Below, one piece after another: positions 1-12,090 of a stretch of DNA of 64,000 nucleotides (its first letter is position 1; the number at the start of each line of letters is the position of its first letter). The position numbers and the translations under genes were made by a program. The stretch spans positions 620,001 through 684,000 of the forward strand of contig NW_027478459.1 of NCBI RefSeq assembly GCF_051014685.1, given 5' to 3'. Origin of the DNA: Ptiloglossa arizonensis (taxonomy: Eukaryota; Arthropoda; Insecta; Hymenoptera; Colletidae). The notes beneath the pieces are model-generated. The model saw only the letters and a list, made by a program, of their open reading frames with translations. It was not told where the DNA came from and ran no database searches.

Positions 1-204
1 TTCTACTTTCACATGCAACCGGAATTTCTCGAGTTCGTCCATCCGTTCGCGGGATATGGAAGTTTGAAGTTAAGGAATGCATGAGAAACCATCAAAATTT
101 TCGCAAGTCTGATACTCGAAACCAATACCTACAAAGGCCTAGGGGAAAGATACACATACCGTTGAAATCGGGCGACTTTCTACTTTCACATGCAACAGGA
201 ATTT

Positions 205-381
205 CTCGAGTTCGTCAATCCGTTCGCGAGATATGGGATTTTGAAGTTAATAAATGGTTGAGAAACCATCAAAATTTTCGCAAGTCTGATAATCGAAACC
301 AATAACTACAAATGCCTAGGGGAAAAATACACATACCATTGTAATCGGGCGAGTTTCTGCTGTCAGATGCAATAGGAAATT
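205..381 (+). repeat. Representative 177-bp monomer
   Basis: This copy serves as a reference unit. Numbered from its CTCGAG: palindrome CTCGAG at 1-6; TTCG at 7-10 and again at 19-22 around CAATCC; TCGCGA at 20-25; GAGATATGG at 24-32; GAAGTTAA at 39-46; the hairpin ATGGTTGAGAAACCAT at 50-65; AAAATTTT at 67-74; GTCTGAT at 80-86; the type-defining block at 101-110; CCTAGG at 111-116; ACACATACC at 125-133; ATCGGGCGAG at 140-149; and CAGATGCAA at 160-168. The start chosen is arbitrary because a tandem array has no natural monomer edge. My consensus is exactly 177 bp with about 41% GC. Length equal to 59 codons is a coincidence of size and does not indicate coding. Confidence 0.95.
254..269. other. 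16-nt dyad (6-bp stem, GAGA loop), example of a repeated element
   Basis: ATGGTTGAGAAACCAT is a perfect inverted repeat with arms ATGGTT/AACCAT around GAGA. It recurs at monomer position 50-65 in the monomers that carry the GG variant. Monomers with GCTTGAG, GCATGAG, GATTGAG or GCTAGAG break the left arm. It is a potential cruciform or hairpin; whether it forms is unknown. Confidence 0.7.
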
Positions 382-3189
382 CTCGAGTTCGTCAATCCGT
401 TCGCGAGATATGGAAGTTTGAAGTTAAGGAATGCTTGGGAAACCATCAAAATTTTCGCTGGTCTGATACTCGAAACCAACAACTGGAATGGCCTAGGGCA
501 AAAGTACACACACCGTTGTAATCGGGCGAGTTTCTGCTTTCAAATGCAATAGGAAATTCTCGAGTTCGTCAGTCCGTTCGCGAGATATGGAAGTGTGAAA
601 ATAAGGAATGGTTGAGAAACCATCAAAATTTTCGCAAGTCTGATACACGAAACCAATAACTTCAAAGGCCTAGGGGAAAAATACACATACCGTTGTAATC
701 GGGCGCCTTTCTACTTTCACATGCAACCGGAATTTCTCGAGTTCGTCCATCCGTTCGCGGGATATGGAAGTTTGAAGTTAAGGAATGCATGAGAAACCAT
801 CAAAATTTTCGCAAGTCTGATACTCGAAACCAATACCTACAAAGGCCTAGGGGAAAGATACACATACCGTTGAAATCGGGCGACTTTCTACTTTCAGATG
901 CAACAGGAATGTCTCGAGTTCGTCAATCCGTTCGCGAGATATGGGAGTTGGAAGTTAAGGAATGGTTGAGAAACCATCACAATTTTCGCAAGTCTGATAC
1001 TTGAAATCAATAACTACTAGGTCCTAGGGGAAAAATACACATACCGTTGTAATCGGGCGAGTTTCTGCTGTCAGATGCAGTAGGAAATTCTCGAGTTCGT
1101 CAATCCGTTCGCGAGATATGGAAGCTTGAAGTTAAGGAATGCTTGGGAAACCATCAAAATTTTCGCTGGTCTGATACTCGAAACCAACAACTGGAATGGC
1201 CTAGGGGAAAAGTACACACTCCGTTGTAATCGGGCGTGTTTCTGCTTTCAGATGTAATAGGAAATTCTCGAGTTCGTCAATCCGTTCGCGAGATATGGAA
1301 GTTTGAAGTTAAGGAATGCTTGGGAAACCATCAAAATTTTCGCTGGTCTGATACTCGAAACCAACAACTGGAATTTCCTAGGGGAAAAGTACACACACCG
1401 TTGTAATCGGGCGACTTTCTACTTTCACATGCAACAGGAATTTCTCGAGTTCGTCAATCCGTTCGCGAGATATGGGATTTTGAAGTTAACAAATGGTTGA
1501 GAAACCATCAAAATTTTCGCAAGTCTGATAATCGAAACCAATAACTACAAATGCCTAGGGGAAAAATACACATACCATTGTAATCGGGCGAGTTTCTGCT
1601 GTCAGATGCAATAGGAAATTCTCGAGTTCGTCAATCCGTTCGCGAGATATGGAAGTTTGAAGTTAAGGAATGCTTGGGAAACCATCAAAATTTTCGCTGG
1701 TCTGATACTCGAAACCAACAACTGGAATGGCCTAGGGGAAAAGTACACACACCGTTGTAATCGGGCGAGTTTCTGCTTTCAAATGCAATAGGAAATTCTC
1801 GAGTTCGTCAGTCCGTTCGCGAGATATGGAAGTGTGAAAATAAGGAATGGTTGAGAAACCATCAAAATTTTCGCAAGTCTGATACACGAAACCAATAACT
1901 TCAAAGGCCTAGGGGAAAAATACACCTACCGTTGTAATCGGGCGACTTTCTACTTTCACATGCAACCGGAATTTCTCGAGTTCGTCAATCCGTTCGCGGG
2001 ATATGGGAATTTGAAGTTAAGGAATGGTTGAGAAATCATCAAAATTTTCGCAAGTCCGATTCGCGAATCCAATAACTACAATGGCCTAGGGCAAAAATAC
2101 ACATACCGCTGTAATCGGGCGAGTTTCTACTTTCAGATGCAACAGGAATTTCTCGAGGTCGTCAATCCGTTCGCGAGATATGGGAGTTTGAATTTAAGGA
2201 ATGGTTGAGAAACCATCAAAATTTTCGCAAGTCTGATACTCGAAACAAACAACTACAAAGGCCTAGGGGGAAAACACACATATCTTTGTAATCGGGCGAG
2301 TTTCTACTTTCAGATGCAACAGGAATGTCTCGAGTTCGTCAATCCGTTCGCGAGATATGGGAGTTTGAAGTTAAGGAATGGTTGAGAAACCATCACAATT
2401 TTCGCAAGTCTGATACTTGAAATCAATAACTACTAGGGCCTAGGGGAAAAATACACATACCGTTGTAATCGGGCGAGTTTCTGCTTTCAGATGCAATAGG
2501 AAATTCTCGAGTTCGTCAATCCGTTCGCGAGATATGGGAGTTGGAAGTTAAGGAATGGTTGAGAAACCATCAAAATTTTCGCAAGTCTGATACTTGAAAT
2601 CAATAACTACTAGGTCCTAGGGGAAAAATACACATACCGTTGTAATCGGGCGAGTTTCTGCTGTCAGATGCAATAGGAAATTCTCGAGTTCGTCAATCCG
2701 TTCGCGAGATATGGAAGCTTGAAGTTAAGGAATGCTTGGGAAACCATCAAAATTTTCGCTGGTCTGATACTCGAAACCAACAACTGGAATGGCCTAGGGG
2801 AAAAGTACACACTCCGTTGTAATCGGGCGTGTTTCTGCTTTCAGATGTAATAGGAAATTCTCGAGTTCGTCAATCCGTTCGCGAGATATGGAAGTTTGAA
2901 GTTAAGGAATGCTTGGGGAACCATCAAAATTTTCGCTGGTCTGATACTCGAAACCAACAACTGGAATTTCCTAGGGGAAAAGTACACACACCGTTGTAAT
3001 CGGGCGAGTTTCTGCTTTCAAATGCAATAGGAAATTCTCGAGTTCGTCAGTCCGTTCGCGAGATATGGAAGTGTGAAAATAAGGAATGGTTGAGGAACCA
3101 TCAAAATTTTCGCAAGTCTGATACACGAAACCAATAACTTCAAAGGCCTAGGGGAAAAATACACATACCGTTGTAATCGGGCGAGTTTC

Positions 3190-6100
3190 TGCTTTCATAT
3201 GCAATAGGAAATTCTCGAGTTCGTCAATCCGTTCGCGAGATATGGAAGTGTGAAGTTAAGGAATGCATGAGAAACCATCAAAATTTTCGCTAGTCTGATA
3301 CTCGAAACCAATAACTGGAATGGCCTAGGGGAAAAGTACACATATCATTGTAATCGGGCGAGTTTCTACTTTCAGATGCAACAGGAATTTCTCGAGTTCG
3401 TCAATCCGTTCGCGAGATATGGGAGTTTGAAGTTAAGGAATGGTTAAGAAACCATCAAAATTTTCGCAAGTCTGATACTCGAAACCAATAACTACAAATG
3501 CCTAGGCTACAAATACACATACCGTTGTAATCGGGCGAGTTTCTACTTTCAGATGCAGCAGGAATTTCTGGAGTTCGTCAATGCGTCCGCGAGATATGGC
3601 AGTTTGAAGTTAAGGAATGGTTGAGAAATCATCAAAATTTTCGCAAGTCTGATACTCGCATCCAATAACTACTATGGCCTAGGGCAAAAATACACATACC
3701 GTGGTAATCGGGCGAGTTTCTGCTGTCAGATGCAATAGGAAATTCTCGACTTCGTCAATCCGTTCGCGAGATATGGAAGTTTGAAGTTAAGGAATGCATG
3801 AGAAACCATCAAAATTTTCGCTGGTCTGATACTCGAAACCAACAACTACTATGGCCTAGGGCAAAAATACACATACCGTTGTAATCGGGCGAGTTTCTGC
3901 ATTCAGATGCAATAGGAAATTTTCGAGTTCGTCAATCCGTTCGCGAGATATGGAAGTTTGAAGTTAAGGAATGCTTGGGAAACCATCAAAATTTTCGCTG
4001 GTCTGATACTCGAAACCAACAACTGGAATGGCCTAGGGGAAAAGTACACACACCGTTGTAATCGGGCGAGTTTCTGCTTTCAGATGTAATAGGAAATTCT
4101 CGAGTTCGTCAATCCGTTCGCGAGATATGGAAGTGTGATAATAAGGAATGGTTAGACACCATCAAAATTTTCGCAAGTCTGATACTCGAAACCAATAACT
4201 TCAAAGGCCTAGGGGAAAAATACACATACCGTTGTAATCGGGCGGCTTTCTACTTTCACATGCAACCGGAATTTCTCGAGTTCGTCCATCCGTTCGCGGG
4301 ATATGGAAGTTTGAAGTTAAGGAATGCTTGGGAAACCATCAAAATTTTCGCTGGTCTGATACTCGAAACCAACAACTGGAATGGCCTAGGGGAAAAGTAC
4401 ACACACCGTTGTAATCGGGCGAGTTTCTGCTTTCAAATGCAATAGGAAATTCTCGAGTTCGTCAGTCCGTTCGCGAGATATGGAAGTGTGAAAATAAGGA
4501 ATGGTTGAGAAACCATCAAAATCTTCGCAAGTCTGATACACGAAACCAATAACTTCAAAGGCCTAGGGGAAAAATACACATACCGTTGTAATCGGGCGAC
4601 TTTCTACTTTCACATGCAACCGGAATTTCTCGAGTTCGTCAATCCGTTCGCGAGATATGGGAGTTGGAAGTTAAGGAATGGTTGAGAAACCATCAAAATT
4701 TTCGCAAGTCTGATACTTGAAATCAATAACTACTAGGTCCTAGGGGAAAAATACACAAACCATTGTAATCGGGCGAGTTTCTGCGTTCAGATGCAATAGG
4801 AAATTCTCGAGTTCGTCAATCCGTTCGCGAGATATGGAAGTGTGAAGTTAAGGAATGCATGAGAAACCATCAAAATTTTCGCCAGTCTGATACTCGAAAC
4901 CAATAACTGGAATGGCCTAGGGGAAAAGTACACATATCATTGTAATCGGGCGAAATTCTACTTTCAGATGCAACAGGAATTTCTCGAGTTCGTCAATCCG
5001 TTCGCGAGATATGGGAGTTTGAAGTTAAGGAATGGTTGAGAAACCATCAAAATTTTCGCAAGTCTGATACTCGAAACCAATAACTACAAATGCCTAGGGT
5101 AAAAATACACATACCGTTGTAATCGGGGGAGTTTCTACTTTCAGATGCAACAGTAATTTCTGGAGTTCGTCAATGCGTTCGCGAGATATGGCAGTTTGAA
5201 GTTAAGGAATGGTTGAGAAATCATCAAAATTTTCGCAAGTCTGATACTCGCATCCAATAACTACTATGGCCTAGGGCAAAAATACACATACCGTTGTAAT
5301 CGGGCGAGTTTCTGCTGTCAGATGCAATAGGAAATTCTCGACTTCGTCAATCCGTTCGCGAGATATGGAAGTATGAAGTTAAGGAATGCATGAGAAACCA
5401 TCAAAATTTTCGCTGGTCTGATACTCGAAACCAACAACTACTATGGCCTAGGGCAAAAATACACATACCGTTGTAATCGGGCGAGTTTCTGCATTCAGAT
5501 GCAATAGGAAATTTTCGAGTTCGTCAATCCGTTCGCGAGATATGGAAGTTTGAAGTTAAGGAATGCTTGGGAAACCATCAAAATTTTCGCTGGTCTGATA
5601 CTCGAAACCAACAACTGGAATGGCCTAGGGGAAAAGTACACACACCGTTGTAATCGGGCGAGTTTCTGCTTTCAGATGTAATAGGAAATTCTCGAGTTCG
5701 TCAATCCGTTCGCGAGATATGGAAGTGTGAAAATAAGGAATGGTTAGACACCATCAAAATTTTCGCAAGTCTGATACTCGAAACCAATAACTTCAAAGGC
5801 CTAGGGGAAAAATACACATACCGTTGTAATCGGGCGGCTTTCTACTTTCACATGCAACCGGAATTTCTCGAGTTCGTCCATCCGTTCGCGGGATATGGAA
5901 GTTTGAAGTTAAGGAATGCTTGGGAAACCATCAAAATTTTCGCTGGTCTGATACTCGAAACCAACAACTGGAATGGCCTAGGGGAAAAGTACACACACCG
6001 TTGTAATCGGGCGAGTTTCTGCTTTCAAATGCAATAGGAAATTCTCGAGTTCGTCAGTCCGTTCGCGAGATATGGAAGTGTGAAAATAAGGAATGGTTGA

Positions 6101-7430
6101 GAAACCATCAAAATCTTCGCAAGTCTGATACACGAAACCAATAACTTCAAAGGCCTAGGGGAAAAATACACACACCGTTGTAATCGGGCGACTTTCTACT
6201 TTCACATGCAACCGGAATTTCTCGAGTTCGTCAATCCGTTCGCGAGATATGGGAGTTGGAAGTTAAGGAATGGTTGAGAAACCATCAAAATTTTCGCAAG
6301 TCTGATACTTGAAATCAATAACTACTAGGTCCTAGGGGAAAAATACACAAACCATTGTAATCGGGCGAGTTTCTGCGTTCAGATGCAATAGGAAATTCTC
6401 GAGTTCGTCAATCCGTTCGCGAGATATGGAAGTGTGAAGTTAAGGAATGCATGAGAAACCATCAAAATTTTCGCCAGTCTGATACTCGAAACCAATAACT
6501 GGAATGGCCTAGGGGAAAAGTACACATATCATTGTAATCGGGCGAAATTCTACTTTCAGATGCAACAGGAATTTCTCGAGTTCGTCAATCCGTTCGCGAG
6601 ATATGGGAGTTTGAAGTTAAGGAATGGTTGAGAAACCATCAAAATTTTCGCAAGTCTGATACTCGAAACCAATAACTACAAATGCCTAGGGTAAAAATAC
6701 ACATACCGTTGTAATCGGGCGAGTTTCTACTTTCAGATGCAACAGGAATTTCTGGAGTTCGTCAATGCGTTCGCGAGATATGGCAGTTTGAAGTTAAGGA
6801 ATGGTTGAGAAATCATCAAAATTTTCGCAAGTCTGATACTCGCATCCAATAACTACTATGGCCTAGGGCAAAAATACACATACCGTTGTAATCGGGCGAG
6901 TTTCTGCTGTCAGATGCAATAGGAAATTCTCGACTTCGTCAATCCGTTCGCGAGATATGGAAGTATGAAGTTAAGGAATGCATGAGAAACCATCAAAATT
7001 TTCGCTGGTCTGATACTCGAAACCAACAACTACTATGGCCTAGGGCAAAAATACACATACCGTTGTAATCGGGCGAGTTTCTGCATTCAGATGCAATAGG
7101 AAATTCTCGAGTTCGTCAATCCGTTCGCGAGATATGGAAGTTTGAAGTTAAGGAATGCTTGAGGAACCATCAAAATTTTCGCTGGTCTGATACTCGAAAC
7201 CAACAACTGGAATGGCCTAGGGGAAAAGTACACACACCGTCGCAATCGGGCGAGTTTCTGCTTTCAGATGCAATAGGAAATTTTCGAGTACGTCAATCCG
7301 TTCGCGAGATATGGAAGTGTGAAAATAAGGAATGGTTGAGAAACCATCAAAATTTTCGCAAGTCTGATACTCGAAACCAATAACTTCAAAGGCCTAGGGG
7401 AAAAATACACATACCGTTGTAATCGGGCGA
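3190..7430 (+). repeat. 9-monomer higher-order repeat, unit 1592 bp, about 2.7 copies
   Basis: The marker GAAGTGTGAAGTTAAGG followed by GCATGAG lies at 3245, 4837 and 6429, exactly 1592 bp apart each time. This is 9 x 177 minus one base. The missing base is visible: GGTTAGACACC near 4150 and 5742 replaces the usual GGTTGAGAAACC. The third copy runs to about 7430, where flanking variants change. It lacks the deletion, reading the normal form near 7335, so it was copied before the deletion arose or was repaired by conversion. Copy edges are by-eye estimates. Confidence 0.85.
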
Positions 7431-9437
7431 CTTTCTACTTTCACATGCAACAGGAATTTCTCGAGTTCGTCAATCCATTCGCGGCATATGGGAGTTTGAA
7501 GTTAAGGAATGGTTGAGAAACCATCAAAATTTTCGCAAGTCTGATACTCGAAACCAATAACCACAAGTGCCTACGGGAAAAATACACATACCATTGTAAT
7601 CGGGCGAGATTCTACTTTCACATGCAACAGGAATTTCTCGAGTTCGTCAATGCGTTCGCGAGATATGGCAGTTTGAAGTTAAGGAATGGTTGAGAAACCA
7701 TCAAAATTTTCGCTGGTCTGATACTCGAAACCAACAACTGGAATGGCCTAGGGGAAAAGTACACACACCGTTGTAATCGTGCGAGTTTCTGCTTTCAGAT
7801 GCAATAGGAAATTCTCGAGTTCGTCAATCCGTTCGCGAGATGTGGAAGTTTGAAGTTAAGGAATGATTGAGAAACCATCAAAATTTTCGCAAGTCTGATA
7901 CTCGAAACCTATAACCACAAATACCTACGGGAAAAATACACATACCATTGTAATCGGGCGAGATTCTAATTTCACAAGCAACAGGAATTTCTCGAGTTCG
8001 TCAATGCGTTCGGGAGATATGGCAGTTTGAAGTTAAGGAATGGTTGAGAAATCATCAAGATTTTCGCAAGTCTGATACTCGAATACAATAACTACTATGG
8101 CCTAAGGCAAAAATACACATACCGTTGTAATCGGGCGAGTTTCTGCTTTCAGATGCAATAGGAAATTCTCGAGTTCGTCAATCCGTTCGCGAGATATGGG
8201 AGTTTGAAGTTAAGGAATGGTTGAGAAACCATCAAAATTTTCGCAAGTCTGATACTCGAAACCAATAACCACAAATGCCTACGGGAAAAATACACATACC
8301 ATTGTAATCGGGCGAGATTCTACTTTCACATGCAACAGGAATTTCTCGAGTTCGTCATTGCGTTCGCGAGATATGGCAGTTTGAAGTTAAGGAATGGTTG
8401 AGAAATCATCAAAATTTTCGCAAGTCTGATACTCGAATACAATAACTACTATGGCCTAAGGCAAAAATACACATACCGTTGTAATCGGGCGAGTTTCTGC
8501 TTTCAGATGCAATAGGAAATTCTCGAGTTCGTCAATCCGTTCGCGAGATATGGGAGTTTGAAGTTAAGGAATGGTTGAGAAACCATCAAAATTTTCGCTG
8601 GTCTGATACTCGAAACCAACAACTGGAATGGCCTAGGGGAAAAGTACACACACCATTGTAATCGTGCGAGTTTCTGCTTTCAGATGCAATAGGAAATTCT
8701 CGAGTTCGTCAATCCGTTCGCGAGATATGGAAGTGTGAAAATAAGGAATGGTTGAGAAACCATCAAAATTTTCGCAAGTCTGATACTCGAAAACAATAAC
8801 TTCAAAGGCCTAGGGGAAAAATACACATACCGTTGTAATCGGGCGACTTTCTACTTTCACATGCAACAGTAATTTCTCGAGTTCGTCAATCCGTTCGCGA
8901 GATATGGGAGTTTGAAGTTAAGGAATGGTTGAGAAATCATCAAAATTTTCGCAAGTCTGATACTCGAAACCAATAACTACAAATGCCTAGGGGAAAAATA
9001 CACATACCATTGTAATCGGGCGAGTTTCTGCTGTCAGATGCAATAGGAAATTCTCGAGTTCGTCAATCCGTTCGCGAGATATGGAAGTGTGAAGTTAAGG
9101 AATGCATGAGAAACCATCAAAATTTTCGGTGGTCTGATACTCGAAACCAACAACTACTATGGCCTAGGGCAAAAATACACATACCGTTGTAACCGGGCGA
9201 ATTTCTGCATTCAGATGCAATAGGAAATTCTCGAGTTCGTCAATCCGTTCGCGAGATTTGGAAGTTTGAAGTTAAGGAATGCTTGAGAAACCATCAAAAT
9301 TTTCGCTGGTCTGATACTCGAAACCAACAACTGGAATGGCCTAGGGGAAAAGTACACACACCGTTGTAATCGTGCGAGTTTCTGCTTTCAGATGAAATAG
9401 GAAATTCTCGAGTTCGTCAATCCGTTCGCGAGATGTG
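7430..9437 (+). repeat. Outer-type segment with local 354-bp dimer periodicity
   Basis: The unusual variant CCACAA followed by CCTACGGG occurs at 7561, 7915 and 8269, spaced 354 bp (two monomers). CCTAAGGCAAAAAT near 8100 and 8454 follows the same spacing. From about 8.6 kb the segment returns to ordinary ACTTCAAA and ACTACAAA types. The last TGCTGTCAG-type and ACTTCAAA-type monomers before the central zone lie here, near 9027 and 8804. Confidence 0.75.
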
Positions 9438-12090
9438 GAAGTTTGAAGTTAAGGAATGATTGAGAAACCATCAAAATTTTCGCAAGTCTGATACTCGAAA
9501 CCAATAACTGGAATGGCCTAGGAGGAAAGTACACACACCATTGTATTCGGGCGTGTTTCTACTTTCAGATGCAACAGGAATTACTCGAGTTCGTCAATCC
9601 GTTCGCAAGATATGGGAGTTTGAAGTTAAGGAATGTTTGAGAAACCATCAAAATTTTCGCAAGTCTGATACTCGAAACCAATAACTACTATGGCCTAGGG
9701 CAAAAATGCATATACCGTTGTAACCGGGCGAGTTTCTGCTTTCAGATGCAATAGGAAATTCTCGAGTTCGTCAATCCGTTCGCGAGATATGTAAGTGTGA
9801 AGTTAAGGAATGGTTGAGAAACCATCAAAATTATCGCAAGTCTGATACTCGAAACCAATAACTGCAATGGCCTAGGGGAAAAATACACATACCGTTGTAA
9901 TCGGGCGAGTTTCTACTTCCACATGCAACAGAAATTTCTCGAGTTCGTCAATCCGTTCGCGAGAAATGGGAGTTTGAAGTTAGGAACGGTTGAGGAACCA
10001 TCAAAATTTTCGCTGGTCTAATACTCGAAACCAATAACTGGAATGGCCTAGGGGAAAAGTACACATACCATTGTAATCGGGCGAGTTTCTACTATCAGAT
10101 GCAACAGGAATTTCTCGAGTTCGTCAATCCGTTCGCGAGAAATGGGAGTTTGAAGTTAAGGAATGGTTGAGAAACCATCAAAATTTTCGCAAGTCTGATA
10201 CTCGAAACCAATAACGACAACGGCCTAGTGGAAAAACATACATACCGTTGTAATCGGGCGAGTTTCTACTTTCAGATGCAACAGGAATTTCTCGATTTCG
10301 TCAATGCGTTCGCGAGGTATGGGAGTTTGAAGTTAAGGAATGGCTGAGAAATCATCAAAATTTTCGCAAGTCTGATACTCGAATCCAATAACTATTATGG
10401 CCTAGGGCAAAAATACACATACCGTTGTAATCGGGCGAGTTTCTGCTTTCAGATGCAATAGGAAATTCTCGAGTTCGTCAATCCGTTCGCGAGATATGGG
10501 AGTTTGAAATTAAGGAATGTTTGAGAAACTATCAAAATTTTCACTGGTCTGATACTCGAAACCAATAACTGGAATGGCCTAGGGGAAAAGTACACACACC
10601 ATTGTAATCGGGCGAGTTTCTACTTTCAGATGCAACAGGAATTTCTCGAGTTCGTCAATCCGTTCGCGAGATATGGGAGTTTGAAATTAAGGAATGCTTG
10701 AGAAACCATCAAAATTTTCGCAAGTCTGATACTCGAAACCAATAACTACTATGGCCTAGGGCAAAAATGCATATACCGTTGTATCCGGGCGAGTTTCTGC
10801 TTTCAGATGCAATAGGAATTTCTCGAGTTCGTCAATCCGTTCGCGAGATATGTAAGTGTGAAGTTATGGAATGGTTGAGAAACCATCAAAATTATCGCAA
10901 GTCTGATACTCGAAACCAATAACTGGAATGGCCTAGGGGAAAAGTACACATACCATTGTAATCGGGCGAGTTTCTACTTTCAGATGCAACTGGAATTTCT
11001 CGAGTTCGTCAATCCGTTCGCGAAAAATGGCAGTTTGAAGTTACGGAATGGTTGTGAAACCATCAACATTTTCGCAATTGTGATGCTAGAAACGAATAAC
11101 TGGAATGGCCTAGGGGAAAAGTACACATACCATTGTAATCGGGCGAGTTTCTACTTTCAGATGCAACAGGAATTTCTCGAGTTCGTCAATGCGTTCGCGA
11201 GATATGGGAGTTTGAAGTTAAGGAATGGCTGAGAAATCATAAAAATTTTCGCAAGTCTGATACTCGAATCCAATAACTATTATGGCCTAGGGCAAAAATA
11301 CACATACCGTTGTAATCGGGCGACATTCTGCTTTTAGATGCAATAGGAAATTCTCGAGTTCGTCAATCCGTTCGCGAGATATGGAAGTTTGAAGTTAAGG
11401 AATGCTTGAGAAACCATCAAAATTTTCGCAAGTCTGATACTCGAAACCAATAACTACTATGGCCTAGGGCAAAAATGCATATACCGTTGTATCCGGGCGA
11501 GTTTCTGCTTTCAGATGCAATAGGAAATTCTCGAGTTCGTCAATCCGTTCTTGAGATATGTAAGTGTGAAGTTACGGAATGGTTGAGAAACCATCAAAAT
11601 TATCGCAAGTCTGATACTCGAAACCAATAACTGGAATGGCCTAGGGGAAAAGTGCACATACCGTTGTAATCGGGCGAGTTTCTACTTTCAGATGCAACAG
11701 GAATTTCTCGAGTTCGTCAATCCGTTCGCGAGATATGGGAGTTCGAAGTTAAGGAATGGTTGAGAAACCATCAAAATTTTCGCTGGTCTAATACTCGAAA
11801 CCAATAACTGGAATGGCCTAGGGGAAAAGTACACACACAATTGTAATCGGGCGGGTTTCTACTTTAAGATACAACAGGAATTTCTCGAGTTCGTCAATGC
11901 GTTCGCGAGATATGGGAGTTTGAAGTTAAGGAATGGCTGAGAAATCATCAAAATTTTCGCAAGTCTGATACTCGAATTCGATAACTATTATGGCCTTGGG
12001 CAAAAATACACATACCGTTGTAATCGGGCGAGTTTCTGCTTTTAGATGCAATAGGAAATTCTCGAGTTCGTCAATCCTTTCGCGAGATAT
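9437..12090 (+). repeat. 15-monomer higher-order repeat, copy 1 (2654 bp)
   Basis: This is the first copy of a 2654-bp unit, repeated immediately downstream. GGAGGAAAGTACAC is at 9521 here and at 12175 in copy 2. The size is 15 x 177 minus one base. The missing base is in GAAGTTAGGAACGG near 9980, and copy 2 shares it. Private variants such as TTCTTGAGATATG, GATGCTAGAAACG and GATACAACAGG are also shared in the same order. The copies look nearly identical by spot checks along their length, so the duplication is recent or maintained by conversion. Edges are placed where flanking variants stop matching and are good to a few tens of bases. Confidence 0.88.
11041..11100 (+). repeat. Divergent stretch within one monomer
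   Basis: Here the usual GGTTGAGAAACCATCAAAA reads GGTTGTGAAACCATCAACA, and the GTCTGATACTCGAAACC part reads TTGTGATGCTAGAAACG. Several substitutions cluster within about 60 bp without a length change. The same stretch is at about 13695-13754 and 27681-27740, showing that the whole monomer was copied with its neighbours. Confidence 0.75.

Larger units (their letters stand above)
1..3190 (+). repeat. Outer-type satellite segment with 4-, 7- and 9-monomer offset copies
   Basis: About 18 monomers of the outer subfamily, with ACTACAAA, ACTGGAAT, ACTTCAAA and ACTACTAGGTCC types. Short stretches recur at monomer multiples. Bases from about 81 reappear at 789 (708 bp, 4 monomers). The GGGATTTTGAAGTTAA variant near 235 reappears near 1474 (1239 bp, 7 monomers). 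ATGGGAGTTGGAAG at 941 reappears at 2534 (1593 bp, 9 monomers). No single clean HOR period covers the whole segment, so I read it as a mosaic of overlapping duplications. No gene is present. Confidence 0.85.

Noticed and set aside
10984..11232. Open frame of 82 codons, repeated at 13638 and 27625, and many 61-74 codon frames across the window
   Set aside because: 177 is 59 codons, so any stop-free frame carries on from monomer to monomer until a variant such as CAATAG (instead of CAACAG) or GCTTGAG (instead of GCTTGGG) gives a stop. The frames exist wherever these variants are absent, have no family resemblance and no gene signals. They are satellite read-through.
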